Positions 22,200 to 31,700 of a DNA stretch of 41,636 nt are shown here, in pieces. The stretch covers positions 1 through 41,636 of the IMG/VR virus record IMGVR_UViG_3300042868_009590; one strand, written 5' to 3'. The position numbers and the translations under genes are program-made. Numbering within the stretch: the stretch's first letter is position 1; every line of letters starts with the position of its first letter. This DNA comes from a virus. The notes under the pieces were generated by a model that did no database searches, was not told the origin of the DNA, and saw only the letters and a list, made by a program, of their open reading frames with translations.

Positions 22200-23153
22200 C
22201 TATTGTAACACATTTGCTACAAGATCGTCAAATTGTGACACAAACTTTTTTAAGTCTTCATCTGATAAATCTGATACATCTTTTACTGATTCTGGTAGAC
22301 TTGCGTTTATTGCACTTGAGCCAAGTATATTGACTAGCTTCTTTGCCATTTCTTTTCCTGCATCATCATTATCTCCTAAAATAATTACATTGTTAAAATA
22401 CTGTTTTAAAAGCTCCCTCTGTTTACCTGACACAGAAGCTCCTAAAGTTGCTACAGCGTGTGCTCCTGCCTGTTCTAGGCGTATTGCATCAAAAGAGGAC
22501 TCAACAACAAATACTTTATCAAATCTTTTTGCTCTAAATAAATTAAACATAGTCTTTGCTTTTGGAAGTCCTGAAGTATTTTTAAACTCTTTTCCTTCTA
22601 TAGATCTGCCAACAAATCCTAAACATATTCCATCAGGAGAATGTACTGGTATTGTAACCATGTCCTGACTTTCAGAGTATCCAAGTAGATACTTTTCAAC
22701 ACTATCCTTGGTAATTCCTCTACCAAGATAGTACTGAGCAGCTCTTTGTGAATTAAGTGCAGAGTTATTTAGTTTTTTAATTAATTCATTATCAAACTCT
22801 ACAAACTCAGGCTTCTTGTCAAGCTTTGATTCAAGGGCTTCAACAAAATTAGCCTTGTCTGATTTAGAATCAACCATTCTTGCAGATTCAAAGTATGATC
22901 TTTTAGTTACATGCATTATTACTTCAATTAAGGAGTGAGACTCTTGACATCCAAAGCAATAGAATAATCCACTTTCTTTTGAAATTTCTGCAGCAGGGGA
23001 TCTATAGTTATTATGATATGGGCAAAAGATTATAAAGTCAGATTCTACTTCATATACTACATCAATACCTGCAGTTAGCAGACTTCTTCTGACTTGATCC
23101 TCTGAGTAGAAGTAGCCATCACTGGCTTGTTTTTGTCTATCCCTGATATACAC
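22200..23153 (-). CDS. DNA primase (DnaG-type: CHC2 zinc finger plus TOPRIM)
   Basis: The zinc-binding CHC2 site is C44, H47, C66 and C69 (IIFCPYH and YCFGC). The TOPRIM domain has VFVVESSFDA with catalytic E218 and ILGDNDDAGKE with D261 and D263. At 317 residues it lacks the C-terminal helicase-binding domain of DnaG. It would make RNA primers for DnaE together with the DnaB helicase encoded just upstream. The start is a GTG at 23153, 79 nt inside the preceding gene. No other ATG, GTG or TTG occurs before the zinc finger in this frame, so the large overlap seems real, although the true start could be non-canonical. Confidence 0.92.
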   Translation of the reverse strand: MYIRDRQKQASDGYFYSEDQVRRSLLTAGIDVVYEVESDFIIFCPYHNNYRSPAAEISKESGLFYCFGCQESHSLIEVIMHVTKRSYFESARMVDSKSDKANFVEALESKLDKKPEFVEFDNELIKKLNNSALNSQRAAQYYLGRGITKDSVEKYLLGYSESQDMVTIPVHSPDGICLGFVGRSIEGKEFKNTSGLPKAKTMFNLFRAKRFDKVFVVESSFDAIRLEQAGAHAVATLGASVSGKQRELLKQYFNNVIILGDNDDAGKEMAKKLVNILGSSAINASLPESVKDVSDLSDEDLKKFVSQFDDLVANVLQ

Positions 23154-23386
23154 TCTGCTGTTCTCTTTCCTACATATACACCGTATATTGATATTTCAAA
23201 ATTAAATGTCTTACCATTATAACTAATTGTAAAGTCTGTGTCAATATCATATCTTGGAACATATCCATCAGATCTCATTCCAGCAATAATCATACTGCGA
23301 TATTGCTCTTTAAGTCTTACGATGTGGGAGTCATCATAGATTTCACCATCAAGGCTAAATCTTTTTATTGACTTATGAGCGTACAT
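23075..23386 (-). CDS. Hypothetical protein, 103 residues
   Basis: A soluble protein with a basic start (MYAHKSIKRFSLDGEIY), a helix (VRLKEQYRSMIIAGM) and several strands (DTDFTISYNGKTFNFEISIY). Its start is 7 nt after an extended -10 box (TGATATAAT), pointing to a leaderless mRNA, and its 3' end overlaps the primase frame by 79 nt. The position between helicase and primase suggests a replication role. Family not recognised. Confidence 0.68.
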   Translation of the reverse strand: MYAHKSIKRFSLDGEIYDDSHIVRLKEQYRSMIIAGMRSDGYVPRYDIDTDFTISYNGKTFNFEISIYGVYVGKRTAECISGIDKNKPVMATSTQRIKSEEVC

Positions 23387-23393
23387 ACCATCA

Positions 23394-23402
23394 ATTATAT
23401 CA
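23394..23402 (-). promoter_or_regulatory. Extended -10 leaderless promoter before the primase operon
   Basis: TGATATAAT (extended -10 TGN plus perfect TATAAT) ends 7 nt upstream of the ATG at 23386. No canonical Shine-Dalgarno at the proper distance. The extended motif can compensate for the missing -35 box. It would start a transcript covering the 103-residue protein, primase and the gp32-like gene. Confidence 0.62.
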
Positions 23403-23418
23403 ATGGAATTAACCAGTT

Positions 23419-24633
23419 TTATTCAAAATCCTTATAAATAAAGCGACCTGAGTCAAAGTCAATATCTACCATAAATTCTCCACAAAATCCATGACGATTT
23501 TTTCTAAAGATACATTCAAGAATTGTACTTCCAGTTGCACGACCAAGAGCTAGAACCCAGTCAGCATCGTAGGCTAACTGCTTTGACCATGCTACTTGAC
23601 CAAGAGATGGAACGCTATTCATGTCAGTTGCATCATCAGGTGTGGCGGAAGCAATTGCAACAATTGGAACTTGCGAAGATATTGCAAGTACTTTTAATTC
23701 TCTAGAAATATTTTTAATCTTTACTACTTCATTATCGTTTCCCTGATTTGAATTCATTAACTGAATATAATCAACAAATACAACATCTGGAGAATATTGA
23801 TCTATCTTTCCTCTAATAACAGAGGGAGATACATCTGCAAGACCATCATTAGAAATAATATAAAATGGTGGCTTGTCTTTTAAATTTTGCTTAGCCCAAT
23901 TTTCAAAACCCTCAATATCAATTAAACCTGCACTCAACTTTCTGTGTGAAAAATATCCCTCAGCCATAATAGTATAAACACGATTTCTTACTTCTTTCTC
24001 TGTCATTTCAAGAGAAACTATTAACGGTTTCTTGCCAGCTTTCCACGCTTGTACAGCCATAAAAATAGCGAGCCAAGACTTACCAATGGCAGGATAAGCA
24101 AGAAGTATGCCAAACTGACCAGGAGCAATACCACCAGGTAGATAGTTATCAAAACCTGCAAGATTTGTTCTAACGCCATGTATACCTTTTTCACTTAGCT
24201 CCTTAATGTGTGTAAAGTGTGCAGAAGCATCTTCTACATCTGTTGCATCAATATCTCTTACATCAGAACTAATTCTTTTAAGATCGGATGTTTTTGAAAT
24301 TATCGAATTAAGAGCTTCAATTGGTTGATGCTCATTTAATTGTTTTGCACTAGTCATTAATGCATTTCTTAAATGATCTTCAAGGAACTGTATCCTTAAC
24401 TCTTCTAGGTGATGCTTTGTTGTACCAATTTCACCCACTGGTTGAAAGTCTCTAAATTTTTCTACCAGAAGAGACTTTGTTGGAACAGTTGAATTTTGCT
24501 CATAGTAATTCTTTACAAAGTCCCAAACATCTTTGTGGGTTCTAAACAAAGTATCTGGGTTTGCCTGAAATAGAACATGAATTTGCTTATCATTTAAAAC
24601 CGCAGACAGTACCTTTGCTTCTAAATCAGACAT
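23419..24633 (-). CDS. dnaB: Replicative DNA helicase (DnaB/RecA-fold)
   Basis: Residues 1-~115 are the all-helical N-terminal domain; the RecA-like motor follows. It has a P-loop AYPAIGKSW (179-187, Ala replacing the first Gly), IVSLEMTEKEV (motif H1a with catalytic Glu), VVFVDYIQLM (Walker B), IAIASATPDD, and a late FRKNRHG arginine-finger-like segment. At 404 residues it is close to the usual DnaB length. It unwinds the fork with the phage primase and DnaE. Its ATG overlaps the 102-residue neighbour by 1 nt. Confidence 0.93.
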   Translation of the reverse strand: MSDLEAKVLSAVLNDKQIHVLFQANPDTLFRTHKDVWDFVKNYYEQNSTVPTKSLLVEKFRDFQPVGEIGTTKHHLEELRIQFLEDHLRNALMTSAKQLNEHQPIEALNSIISKTSDLKRISSDVRDIDATDVEDASAHFTHIKELSEKGIHGVRTNLAGFDNYLPGGIAPGQFGILLAYPAIGKSWLAIFMAVQAWKAGKKPLIVSLEMTEKEVRNRVYTIMAEGYFSHRKLSAGLIDIEGFENWAKQNLKDKPPFYIISNDGLADVSPSVIRGKIDQYSPDVVFVDYIQLMNSNQGNDNEVVKIKNISRELKVLAISSQVPIVAIASATPDDATDMNSVPSLGQVAWSKQLAYDADWVLALGRATGSTILECIFRKNRHGFCGEFMVDIDFDSGRFIYKDFE

Positions 24634-24941
24634 TATCTATTTAGCCATTCCTTTGCTTGTTCTCTAAGTAGCTTTCTAGCTACATCATCTTCTTCTTTAA
24701 TTCTTTTTGCATCATAAATTTTATCAGCATTATTCACCAACCATTTCCAGGTTGGGGATGCAGAAATACCAACATAGTATTCAATTAGATCATAACTTTG
24801 CTCTATACCATAAGACTCAATTAGTGAGTCTGCAGCCCACTGCTGAATATGAATATTGATATTTTCTTCTTTTAAGTTTTTTTCTTTTGTTAATTTCTTA
24901 TATCTAGATATTATTGCAAAGCGATCTTTCTTATCCGCCAC
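24633..24941 (-). CDS. Hypothetical helical protein next to helicase, 102 residues
   Basis: A charged, probably all-helical protein (SRYKKLTKEKNLKEENINIH, then IIQQWAADS-type amphipathic stretch, and VARKLLREQAKEWLNR at the end). It overlaps dnaB by TAATG and the upstream gene by one base. Small helical proteins coupled to phage dnaB genes are often helicase loaders or regulators, so this is a reasonable candidate, but no loader motif is visible and no ATPase loop exists. Confidence 0.65.
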   Translation of the reverse strand: MADKKDRFAIISRYKKLTKEKNLKEENINIHIQQWAADSLIESYGIEQSYDLIEYYVGISASPTWKWLVNNADKIYDAKRIKEEDDVARKLLREQAKEWLNR

Positions 24942-25144
24942 TAGTCCTCTAGTTCTTTCTTAGCTTCTTCAACCTTTTGAATTACTTTATTTTCTACAAA
25001 CTCATAAACCCTATCAAGAGCCTGATCTGTATTTTCTCCGTTACGCACAAAATCTGTAATTCCTAAATCAATTCTAAGACTCTGAAAATTTCCAAGATTT
25101 AGTGTATATCCCAGTGTTACTGAAACATTTGTTGTTTCTGACAT
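24941..25144 (-). CDS. Conserved small phage protein, 67 residues
   Basis: The frame reads SVTLGYTLNLGNFQSLRIDL followed by DFVRNGENTDQALDRVYEFV and an acidic coiled end. This NLGNFQS-x-x-I and A-x-D-R-V-x-x-F-V pattern recurs in small phage proteins of unknown role located in replication modules (from memory). The start has AGGAG upstream. Soluble, no metal motif. Confidence 0.72.
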   Translation of the reverse strand: MSETTNVSVTLGYTLNLGNFQSLRIDLGITDFVRNGENTDQALDRVYEFVENKVIQKVEEAKKELED

Positions 25145-25153
25145 TTTGGTCTC

Positions 25154-25666
25154 CTACCATGTCTCTTCTTGCCAAGTCGGAATGAAACGCCCATCCGATG
25201 TCTTCGTATAAAGCATTATAGCATCTCCCATTCTAGAACGCAAGTCTTGCTCTGTTAATACGTTTCTAGGCGTAATCTTGCCGTCTTTTCTTGGTCTACC
25301 ACCATGTATGGTTGCCATAATATCTCTAATTTCAAAAATATGGTCTTCAGAATAATAAGCATTAATTTGAAAACCTCTTTCTCCACCAAGACTATCACCA
25401 ATTGGCTCAGGAATCAAACCGTTTGCAATTATTCTTTGAAACTGTACTCTTGATCTATTTAAAATTCTTGCAGTATTTGCAATTGTATAAGCTCTTTTTT
25501 TATGCTTTTTAAAGTCTGAATATAACATGCTTTGCTCTTTACCTTGAGTTACATTATAAAAGTTAACAATGTTGCTACTTTTATTAATATGAAAAACTTT
25601 AACAAGTTCCTTGTTTATAAAAAATATTTTCTTACAAGGATTTATTTTATCCTGTGGTTGAGACAT
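25154..25666 (-). CDS. MerR/excisionase-like HTH DNA-binding protein
   Basis: Residues 60-82 (YTIANTARILNRSRVQFQRI) form a winged-helix/MerR-like HTH, and LIPEPIGDSLGGERGF with YYSEDHIFEIRDIM completes the typical wing and dimer helix. A C-terminal segment GGRPRKDGKITP...ELR-x-x-MG and GRFIPTWQEETW is shared with uncharacterised actinophage regulators, as I recall. It may set early or late transcription. It lies at the junction between tail and replication genes, with its own SD (GCAGGAAAT). Confidence 0.78.
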   Translation of the reverse strand: MSQPQDKINPCKKIFFINKELVKVFHINKSSNIVNFYNVTQGKEQSMLYSDFKKHKKRAYTIANTARILNRSRVQFQRIIANGLIPEPIGDSLGGERGFQINAYYSEDHIFEIRDIMATIHGGRPRKDGKITPRNVLTEQDLRSRMGDAIMLYTKTSDGRFIPTWQEETW

Positions 25667-25675
25667 ATTTCCTGC

Positions 25676-26110
25676 CTAAGAGCTAATTCTTTCACCAATT
25701 GCTATTATTGAAACATCCGCAGAGAAAGCTCCAGAGGTTGCTGATGAGAATACGTTTACCTGACAAGAGTTTTGAGTAACTCCATTTAAAACTGCATAGA
25801 GGTTTGAAACACCAGTAACGGACGCTACTGAGCACACTACTACTGGAGTGGTTTTAAATATACCAGAGAAATCAAATGAGGCTGGAGCATTGGGCTGGAC
25901 AGAAAGGTTTGCATCAATAATCTTTTGAGTTTCTGCATAAAATGCTAAATTTGAGGTTAATAGTTGAGACGGTGTAGAGGTATCTCTATATTTAATTTTT
26001 GAAAAAGTTGTTCCAACAAGCTCTGAAACCCTGTTTATTTCTTGAGCTATTCTAAATAGATAAGATATGTCAAGTGGTTGACCTCTGTCTGGTAATTCAA
26101 TTTGTGCCAT
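25676..26110 (-). CDS. Tail tip or fibre protein with H-type-lectin-like C-terminus
   Basis: The N-terminus (MAQIELPDRGQPLDISYLF) resembles other phage tail-tip proteins. Residues ~78-140 (SFDFSGIFKTTPVVVCSVAS to VSIIAIGERI) follow the pattern of H-type lectin domains, with an F-x-x-x-F-x-x-x-P-x-V start and the late AIG strand. A host-binding role is plausible but unproven. An extended -10 box and an AGGAG site lie in the short gap before the ATG, so it may have its own transcript. Confidence 0.65.
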   Translation of the reverse strand: MAQIELPDRGQPLDISYLFRIAQEINRVSELVGTTFSKIKYRDTSTPSQLLTSNLAFYAETQKIIDANLSVQPNAPASFDFSGIFKTTPVVVCSVASVTGVSNLYAVLNGVTQNSCQVNVFSSATSGAFSADVSIIAIGERISS

Positions 26111-26126
26111 TTTTTTCTCCTAGTTA

Positions 26127-26135
26127 ATTATATCA
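26127..26135 (-). promoter_or_regulatory. Extended -10 promoter before the tail-tip gene
   Basis: TGATATAAT on the minus strand, 16 nt before the ATG at 26110, with AGGAG between. The TGA is also the stop codon of the preceding gene. No clear -35 box. A start near 26120 would leave a short leader that includes the ribosome site. Confidence 0.5.
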
Positions 26136-26714
26136 GGTTAAGGATACAACGTCTGTATCAAATACTTTAAATAAATCGTATACCCCTTGTACTGATCCAG
26201 AAATTCCTAAATATTCATCAAGTCTTGGTTGATAAGAGGCTGATGCTGATTCAAAAATACCTATTCTAGGAATGTCTTTTAATGCAACAGTTCCAATAAC
26301 TCTAACTGAAGCAGATCCATTTGGTATAACAATGCTTGTTGTGTCTGAAGATACTCTGTCATGGTATTCAAAATTTCCCATAGCAGATCCTGATCCCCAT
26401 TGAACAAAGACATCGGAGTCGTGCTGTTTAAAATTTTGTGAATGATTATGGGCTATAGACGCACTAGTAATTGAAGCAGAATTATAGTTATAAATTGTTG
26501 GAGTATCCCAAGTTAAACTTACTTCTTGTGAAGAAATTACTGCAGTAACATCTGATTCTAAAGGTCTATACTGACCAATGCTTTTGACTATATAAAGTTG
26601 TGACCAAGCTGACCACTGGTTTTTATCAACAGATATAATTCTAAACTGAAAAGCATGATCTCCATTTTTATCTGGTGGTGGTAATTTTTCTACAGGAATT
26701 CTTATTTCTGCCAT
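26133..26714 (-). CDS. Tail protein with fibronectin-III-like segment
   Basis: The 193-residue protein shows AFQFRIISVDKNQWSAWSQL (a fibronectin-like strand pattern with a WSxWS-like motif) and VTAVISSQEVSLTWDTPTIY, typical of beta-sandwich domains in tail fibres. It is Ser/Thr-rich, without membrane segments. It lies between a collar-like fibre protein and the tail-tip protein. A structural role in the tail tip is inferred from context. The start overlaps the upstream stop by one base. Confidence 0.7.
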   Translation of the reverse strand: MAEIRIPVEKLPPPDKNGDHAFQFRIISVDKNQWSAWSQLYIVKSIGQYRPLESDVTAVISSQEVSLTWDTPTIYNYNSASITSASIAHNHSQNFKQHDSDVFVQWGSGSAMGNFEYHDRVSSDTTSIVIPNGSASVRVIGTVALKDIPRIGIFESASASYQPRLDEYLGISGSVQGVYDLFKVFDTDVVSLT

Positions 26715-27862
26715 TAGGAAACTCCTATGCCAAACCTATATTCTACATAGCTTGTAGAATTTTCTCTCTTTAAGATTGGATTTTCATCTAAAGTTTTTAT
26801 ATATTCTGCAGCAACAAGAGAATATAGTGGATTATAGCTAGAAACATTTTCAAACCTTATTCCATCATACAATACAAAATGCTCTCCATTTGACACATGA
26901 GAGTCATCATGAATACATGTATAAATTCTTATACCATTTACAGAACTCCAAGAAAAGTTTTCTGTTGTTACAAAGTCTAATAATTTTTTTGTAACAACTT
27001 GATATCTCATTAAATCTATGTCTGTATCTCTTAATGAAATGTTTGTAAAAGCTCTTGATGTAGAAACTCCTGAATTATTTAAAAACTCTAGTCTAATTTT
27101 AACATTTTTAGGAGCAAAAGCTGGGATTCCTGCTCTTGCCAAACTCATTACTGAAAATGCTAATTTTATCTCATCTGTTGGTAAATTTTTTCCTAAATTT
27201 AAATTAATAGAGTTATTCTCAACATAATACGAAGAACTGCTAGAAATATTAATTGAAGCAGAACTTGCTGGCATTAGACTATTTACAACAGAAGTGCTCC
27301 CAGAAACACTTAAGCTTCTATTTAAATATCTTGGTGGCTCTCCTCTATTAATTCTATCTGAATATTCAAAAATTGGAGAGTTGCTATTTATAAAAATAAA
27401 ATCATCCCAACTTGGATTATATATATCAATATTTCCTACAGGGGAATCTGCAATTGGAACTGGTCCTATATATAAAACAGTTCCAGAATCATTTAAGTTA
27501 TTAGAATATGCCCACGGCTCTGAATTAGAAAATGTTGAAACGATTCTGCTATCAAAATTTCCAGCTACTGCATTAGTTGCTGCTGGATATAGTCCAAGTT
27601 CAGTTATTTGAAATCTTTGTTCAATTGGAAGCTCTGCTTTAAAAACAATCTTTTCTTGACCATCTTCTTTTAATAGACCTTTTGATAAAATTGGAACTCT
27701 TGCTATTTCAAATTCTAAAGACTGTACACTTGCAGAAAATGTTGCAGAAGAAGATGTAGGGTAAGCTTGTCCACCAACACCAATTGCAATATGACTTGCA
27801 AATTCTGGAGCTTGGTTTAAAAGATATTTAGCTACAATATTTTTACCATTTGTTGTAATCAT
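26714..27862 (-). CDS. Tail fibre or baseplate-attachment protein, 382 residues
   Basis: The start MITTNGKNIVAKYLLNQAPE then FASHIAIGVGG is an N-terminal module seen in phage fibre-like proteins that attach to the baseplate. A long Ser/Thr/Asn-rich beta region follows, including VLYIGPVPIAD and SSASINISSSSSYYVE. There is no enzyme motif. It overlaps the Pro-rich protein by ATGA. A receptor-binding or tail-tip function is likely by position. Confidence 0.75.
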   Translation of the reverse strand: MITTNGKNIVAKYLLNQAPEFASHIAIGVGGQAYPTSSSATFSASVQSLEFEIARVPILSKGLLKEDGQEKIVFKAELPIEQRFQITELGLYPAATNAVAGNFDSRIVSTFSNSEPWAYSNNLNDSGTVLYIGPVPIADSPVGNIDIYNPSWDDFIFINSNSPIFEYSDRINRGEPPRYLNRSLSVSGSTSVVNSLMPASSASINISSSSSYYVENNSINLNLGKNLPTDEIKLAFSVMSLARAGIPAFAPKNVKIRLEFLNNSGVSTSRAFTNISLRDTDIDLMRYQVVTKKLLDFVTTENFSWSSVNGIRIYTCIHDDSHVSNGEHFVLYDGIRFENVSSYNPLYSLVAAEYIKTLDENPILKRENSTSYVEYRFGIGVS

Positions 27863-28752
27863 GATTCCACCTTATATATTGTACCATTTGTGTCAATTAA
27901 AACCTCTACCTGCTGATTTCTTTCTAGGTTTATAAGTTCAATAACCAAGTCACCGTTTGTATCAATATAGTAATACCCTTTTTCACGAGTAACTATTTCA
28001 TTATTCTCGTCAAGATATTGATAGGTTGAGTCCAGGCTTTCTAACTTTATATAGTCTTCTTGAGGTATCTTATCTTGAATATTAATTGTATAAATACTTG
28101 TAAGGGGCTTAAACTTGTCCATGATAGTTAATTGTTTTATCATGTCGTACTTTTTTCTTATTTCAGATAGATTTGAAATGATTGAATATTTTTGATCAAT
28201 TCCCTCAATTGTGTCATGCCTTTCAACTCTTGAAAGCTCTATAGCAGAAATATTTTCAAAAAGTAGTTTTTGAATCTGCTCTACATTAAATTGTGGAACT
28301 AAGGAAGATATGTTTGTTACATTTCTTGTTGGAGTTCTAACAACGGCATCAGGAACTGGCATAATTGTAAATACTGGTTCTGGAGTTGGATCCATTATTG
28401 GAGTTGACTCTTCAAAAACTTCGTCAACTATAGGAGGAGGATGCCCTGGTCCTGGATTCTTAGGAATTTTTTTTACTGGTGGCTTGACTGGTGGTGGCTT
28501 TACTGGTGGAGCAGTAACAGTCTTTGGCTTATCGTGAGCGTCTCTTACTGGAATTTTTTGTGCTGCCTTTAATGCATCAGCTTTTGCTTTATCAGAAGCA
28601 GCCTTTGAACTTTCTCCTTTATTTTTTGCAGGTGCAGTATATTTTTTTTCAACAGCAGCTTGTTGTTTAGTTTCTGAAGCTTGGGCTTTAGCAGCTGGAG
28701 CAGGAGTTTTTTTAGGTGCAGGACTTCCACCACCTTGTTTCATTGCTGGCAT
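27859..28752 (-). CDS. Structural protein with Lys/Ala/Pro-rich disordered N-terminus
   Basis: Residues 1-~125 are low complexity: KKTPAPAAKAQAS, repeated AKAD/AA-type stretches and a proline run VKPPPVKPPVKKIPKNPGPG. From ~155 the protein looks folded and charged (IQKLLFENISAIELSRVER; YYYIDTNGDLVIELINL). It lies between the hub and the fibre genes, overlapping the latter by 4 nt. A flexible linker or tail-tip scaffold is a reasonable guess. No family recognised. Confidence 0.72.
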   Translation of the reverse strand: MPAMKQGGGSPAPKKTPAPAAKAQASETKQQAAVEKKYTAPAKNKGESSKAASDKAKADALKAAQKIPVRDAHDKPKTVTAPPVKPPPVKPPVKKIPKNPGPGHPPPIVDEVFEESTPIMDPTPEPVFTIMPVPDAVVRTPTRNVTNISSLVPQFNVEQIQKLLFENISAIELSRVERHDTIEGIDQKYSIISNLSEIRKKYDMIKQLTIMDKFKPLTSIYTINIQDKIPQEDYIKLESLDSTYQYLDENNEIVTREKGYYYIDTNGDLVIELINLERNQQVEVLIDTNGTIYKVES

Positions 28753-28753
28753 A

Positions 28754-31700
28754 TCATACCTCCATAACCCTTAATTGGCTCTTAACATTTGAAGAAGATC
28801 TTCCATATTGAGCAGATATTACAACAAACTTTTTATTTTCATCTACCATTTTTACTCCCTCTGGCAAATCAAAGTTAATTTTAACAATGTCTCCAAGTTG
28901 AACATGTGCGGTTGCAAAAGTATCTATTTCAAAAACCTTTCTAGGTCTAATTGTTTTATCCAAAATCCATTTCATTACATCTTTTGCAGAATCTTCATTT
29001 TGAATATAAACAGAGTTTAATGAAAATGATTTATTTCCATATACCGATCTACTGTTTTTAATATTATCATAGATCTTTTCAGATCTTCCTGGAGAAACAA
29101 TTAAATTTGCACTCGTAGTAACTGGATCTGAAAAGTTTGAAAGTTCTTTAAAGTAGTCGTCAACAGTAAGAACGTTTGATATATTTTGAGTAAATGTAAT
29201 TCCTTGAATCATAATTCTATTTGTGGAATTTTCACTTAAATCTATTGCCTTATCTGTTGTATTAAAGATTAAGAACTCAGCACCATAAGATCCTGGCAAA
29301 AATCCTGCAATCTCATAAGACTTTTCTACAGTAAATGGGGGAACTATTTTTGCTATTAATGCTGGATACGCTTGATCATATTTAATATTAAAATATGCAC
29401 ACTCTCTTAAAATTGTTCCAAACTCTTCAAAATAAAAATCTACAGTTGGTCTTGTTTCTGTGCCAATAGAAGATAGGTAGGTATTTTGAATTATTGCTGG
29501 AAGAGAGTACTTTCTTAAAGACTCAACAGATACTGTGTTTTTTACTTTTTCTCTTAAAGAAACATCTTCTTCTTTTATATTTTTTAAAGCATAAATATTT
29601 TCAAACATACACTTGCTAGAACCTCTTGTAAACAAACAAGTTTTTAAACCACTACTTGGCATCTGCAAGGGGCTAGTATCAGAAAAAGTTCCAATTAGCC
29701 TATTGTTTAAATATATACTAAAATCAATTCTATAAATTCCACTTGAATTTCTACGAATATCTGCATCTAAAGATAGGTCGTATACTGGTATATCTTGAGA
29801 AGTTAGTCTGTCAGATCCAACAAACTTTCCTTCGTCAACAAGAATTCTTGCAAGAGATCCCCAAAGTTTTTTAGGAACTGCAATATTTGTTTTTCCAGGT
29901 TCCTGTGTAGAGTATGGAGTTTTTTCTACTTTATAAAAAATTATATTTTCAATAACAGTGTTTAAAGAAACAGAACCAGAGGTTGCTGCCGCACTTGCAG
30001 TTGACCCGTAGTATTTAAGTATATCTTCAGACATTGATGCTATTTCAAGATAATATCCAGAGTTCGTATCTATATCAACCATATATCCAATTCCGCCAGC
30101 CCCACCAGACAAGGTTGTTAAGTTTAGGTTTGCAACACTTCTATCAATTGAAAAAAGATCCATAGGGTTTAAAGCAGATTGAGTTTTGTCATTTTTTCTT
30201 TTTCCAATAATTCTCATTCTGGTTCCAACATGTCTATAGTCAGTATCCAAGTCTTTATATACATAGTTTACTAAGTCTTTATCAATTGATGAAGATAGTC
30301 CTGTATTTTGTAGTGATGGAATTGGATATGGTCCACTAAAAATTAATGCTGATGATTGAATTCCACCAACAGCTTGTTGATTATAGCTAGAAAATCCTTC
30401 TGTTCTTGAAGACTGTTTCATAAAGTTAGCAATTTTACTGGTTATTGAAGATTGGCTTTGTGAAATTGTATCGTTTCCAAGAGGGTATGCAGAAGCTGAA
30501 ACTGAATCAGAGACTGGCTTAGAAGGTAAGAACTCTATTGGTTTTGTATCAAATATATTAATAGAGTCCATTCTAAATGATTTTCTATTTGCTGAATTTT
30601 CCCAATAAGGATTTAGTCCAGCAGAATGGTTTGCAACAATGGTTCCAAACTGACCTCTTCCATGAGACCTAACTTCACCATTTTTGTACCTAACATTTTC
30701 TTCTAAATTATCAAAATTAGATCCTGATGCATTTTCATAGTACGGTTCTGTATAAATTCTAAGCAATCCTGTTAAAATCATTTTTCCATTAAACACCAAT
30801 TGAGAAAAATATTTTTGATATTCATTATTATTTGTAATCCATACAAGACCGTTAGTAGCAGAAGCAGATGGAGCATCTACCTGATATTGCTGTGCATCAT
30901 ATCTTATAATTTCTCCATTAGCAAATAAGTATCCTTGAAATCTTGGAAGCCAAAAAGCACTTTCTCCAACATCAATTGTATTGTTTACTATTTGATGGTT
31001 TACTACTGTTGGCACAGCACTTCCAAGACTAGTTCCCAAAGGCACTGCTCCAAGTGCGTAGCCTACATTTCCAGTTGGTTGATTTATTGTTCTTGCCTCT
31101 TGCTGGTCTCCAAGCTCCCAAAGTATTGCACTTTTATATCCATAAGTTCTTTCACTTAGGCTTAAGCTTGCCTGTTCCAGCTTAGATACTTCTCTCTGAA
31201 TATACCTAGTTGTATAATTAATTTGACCATCATTTAATATCTTTGTTTCAAATCCCGCAATTGTTTCAATGTTTGGAACGATGTTGTTGGTTTTTTGTCC
31301 GTAAAGGGTTGTTAGTCTTTCAGAAATTGCAGAATTATCATCTCTTACAGATATGTCAGGCATTAGATATTCTTTTGGCATAATTACAAAATTATTATAC
31401 TCATCAAAAAACATTGCTGTCTGGGTAGCTTGTGCAAGTCTTTGTAAAACTTCTGCAACAGATGCATCTGGCTCAACAAAGAAAAATGGAATTACTGGAT
31501 CATTTGCAGTATTAATATTTTTAAAAACGTAGTTACTAAAACCAATATTGTCTAGTAATAGTGCTACAGCTTTTGTAAGAGTAGAGTTCTGTAAAAATAT
31601 TGAAGTAGCATTATTAGACTCTAATATAAAATAAGCATCTCTTAAACTTAATGAAACATCTTGCATACCGCTAGTAGCAACTGCAGCATTTTCTGAGTAA

